DNA of 64,000 nt. Origin: Lachnospiraceae bacterium UBA7160 (lineage in GTDB: Bacteria > Bacillota > Clostridia > Lachnospirales > Lachnospiraceae). The DNA is taken from NCBI GenBank assembly GCA_002491565.1, contig DKWE01000060.1, positions 28,343 to 92,342 of the forward strand, read 5' to 3'. Below are positions 63,997 to 64,000 of this stretch, one piece after another (the stretch's first letter is position 1; every line of letters starts with the position of its first letter). The position numbers and the translations under genes are program-made. Under the pieces are notes generated by a model. It did not search any database, was not told where the DNA came from, and was given only the letters and a program-made list of their open reading frames with translations.

Positions 63997-64000
63997 TCTA

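Noticed and set aside
1..64000. tRNA, rRNA, CRISPR arrays, transposases, prophage genes
   Set aside because: Looked for by eye (T-loop patterns, regular spacer repeats, transposase or integrase motifs) and none found.

Overview
This window is chromosomal DNA of a low-to-mid GC Gram-positive anaerobe, most likely a member of the Lachnospiraceae (Clostridia). The evidence is strong AGGAGG ribosome sites, sigma-A type promoters, a dlt operon for teichoic acid D-alanylation, a zinc-type S14 and zinc-LID adenylate kinase, a KOW-domain gene between map and infA, an enlarged L17, and gut-type carbohydrate genes (GH26 mannanase, L-arabinose isomerase). No rRNA, tRNA, CRISPR array or transposase was seen.

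Layout. 1-1.8 kb: the end of ftsH, with an apparently nonsense-truncated tail. 1.9-6.6 kb: dltABCD followed by an unlisted small gene that looks like dltX at the 3' end. 6.6-18.4 kb: a divergent regulator/catabolic cluster. It has a PrpR-N/AAA+/Fis regulator, an ABC importer without its own ATPase, an intracellular Asp-box beta-propeller enzyme, an iron alcohol dehydrogenase, a PdxA-type dehydrogenase, a DUF1537 kinase and a DapA-type lyase. This looks like a complete uptake and breakdown route for an unidentified sugar-acid glycoside. 18.3-19.1 kb: a convergent, overlapping methyltransferase. 19.3-19.75 kb: a candidate type I toxin-antitoxin locus with a consensus antisense promoter.

19.76-37.3 kb: the S10-spc-alpha ribosomal protein super-operon (rpsJ to rplQ with secY, adk, map, a KOW protein, infA, rpmJ, rpoA). 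It contains several structured leaders and intercistronic hairpins. rpsD lies inside the alpha section. 37.4-45.1 kb: a Lon-like AAA+ protein without protease, araA, aroK, and a PAS/GGDEF/EAL/GGDEF cyclic-di-GMP enzyme. 45.3-52.6 kb: a PTS IICBA transporter, a MATE exporter with an operator-like palindrome on its promoter, a membrane metallophosphoesterase, and an amidohydrolase carrying a 69-bp internal duplication. 52.7-56.1 kb (minus strand): a FAD/Rieske oxidoreductase whose ribosome site lies in a perfect hairpin, a GNAT acetyltransferase, and an anti-sigma/ECF sigma pair. 56.5-64 kb: a membrane PQQ-propeller protein with a four-copy 16-residue repeat, a DUF1703 AAA-ATPase/nuclease-fold protein, a secreted protein of unknown function, and a GH26 mannanase with a 12-residue repeat linker and a probable frameshift at the window edge.

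A roughly 100-bp palindromic element occurs twice (40691-40789 and 61972-62066) in unrelated intergenic regions. Start codons were chosen by ribosome-site spacing and family length. Family assignments are by recognition of motifs in the translated sequence; no database search was run.
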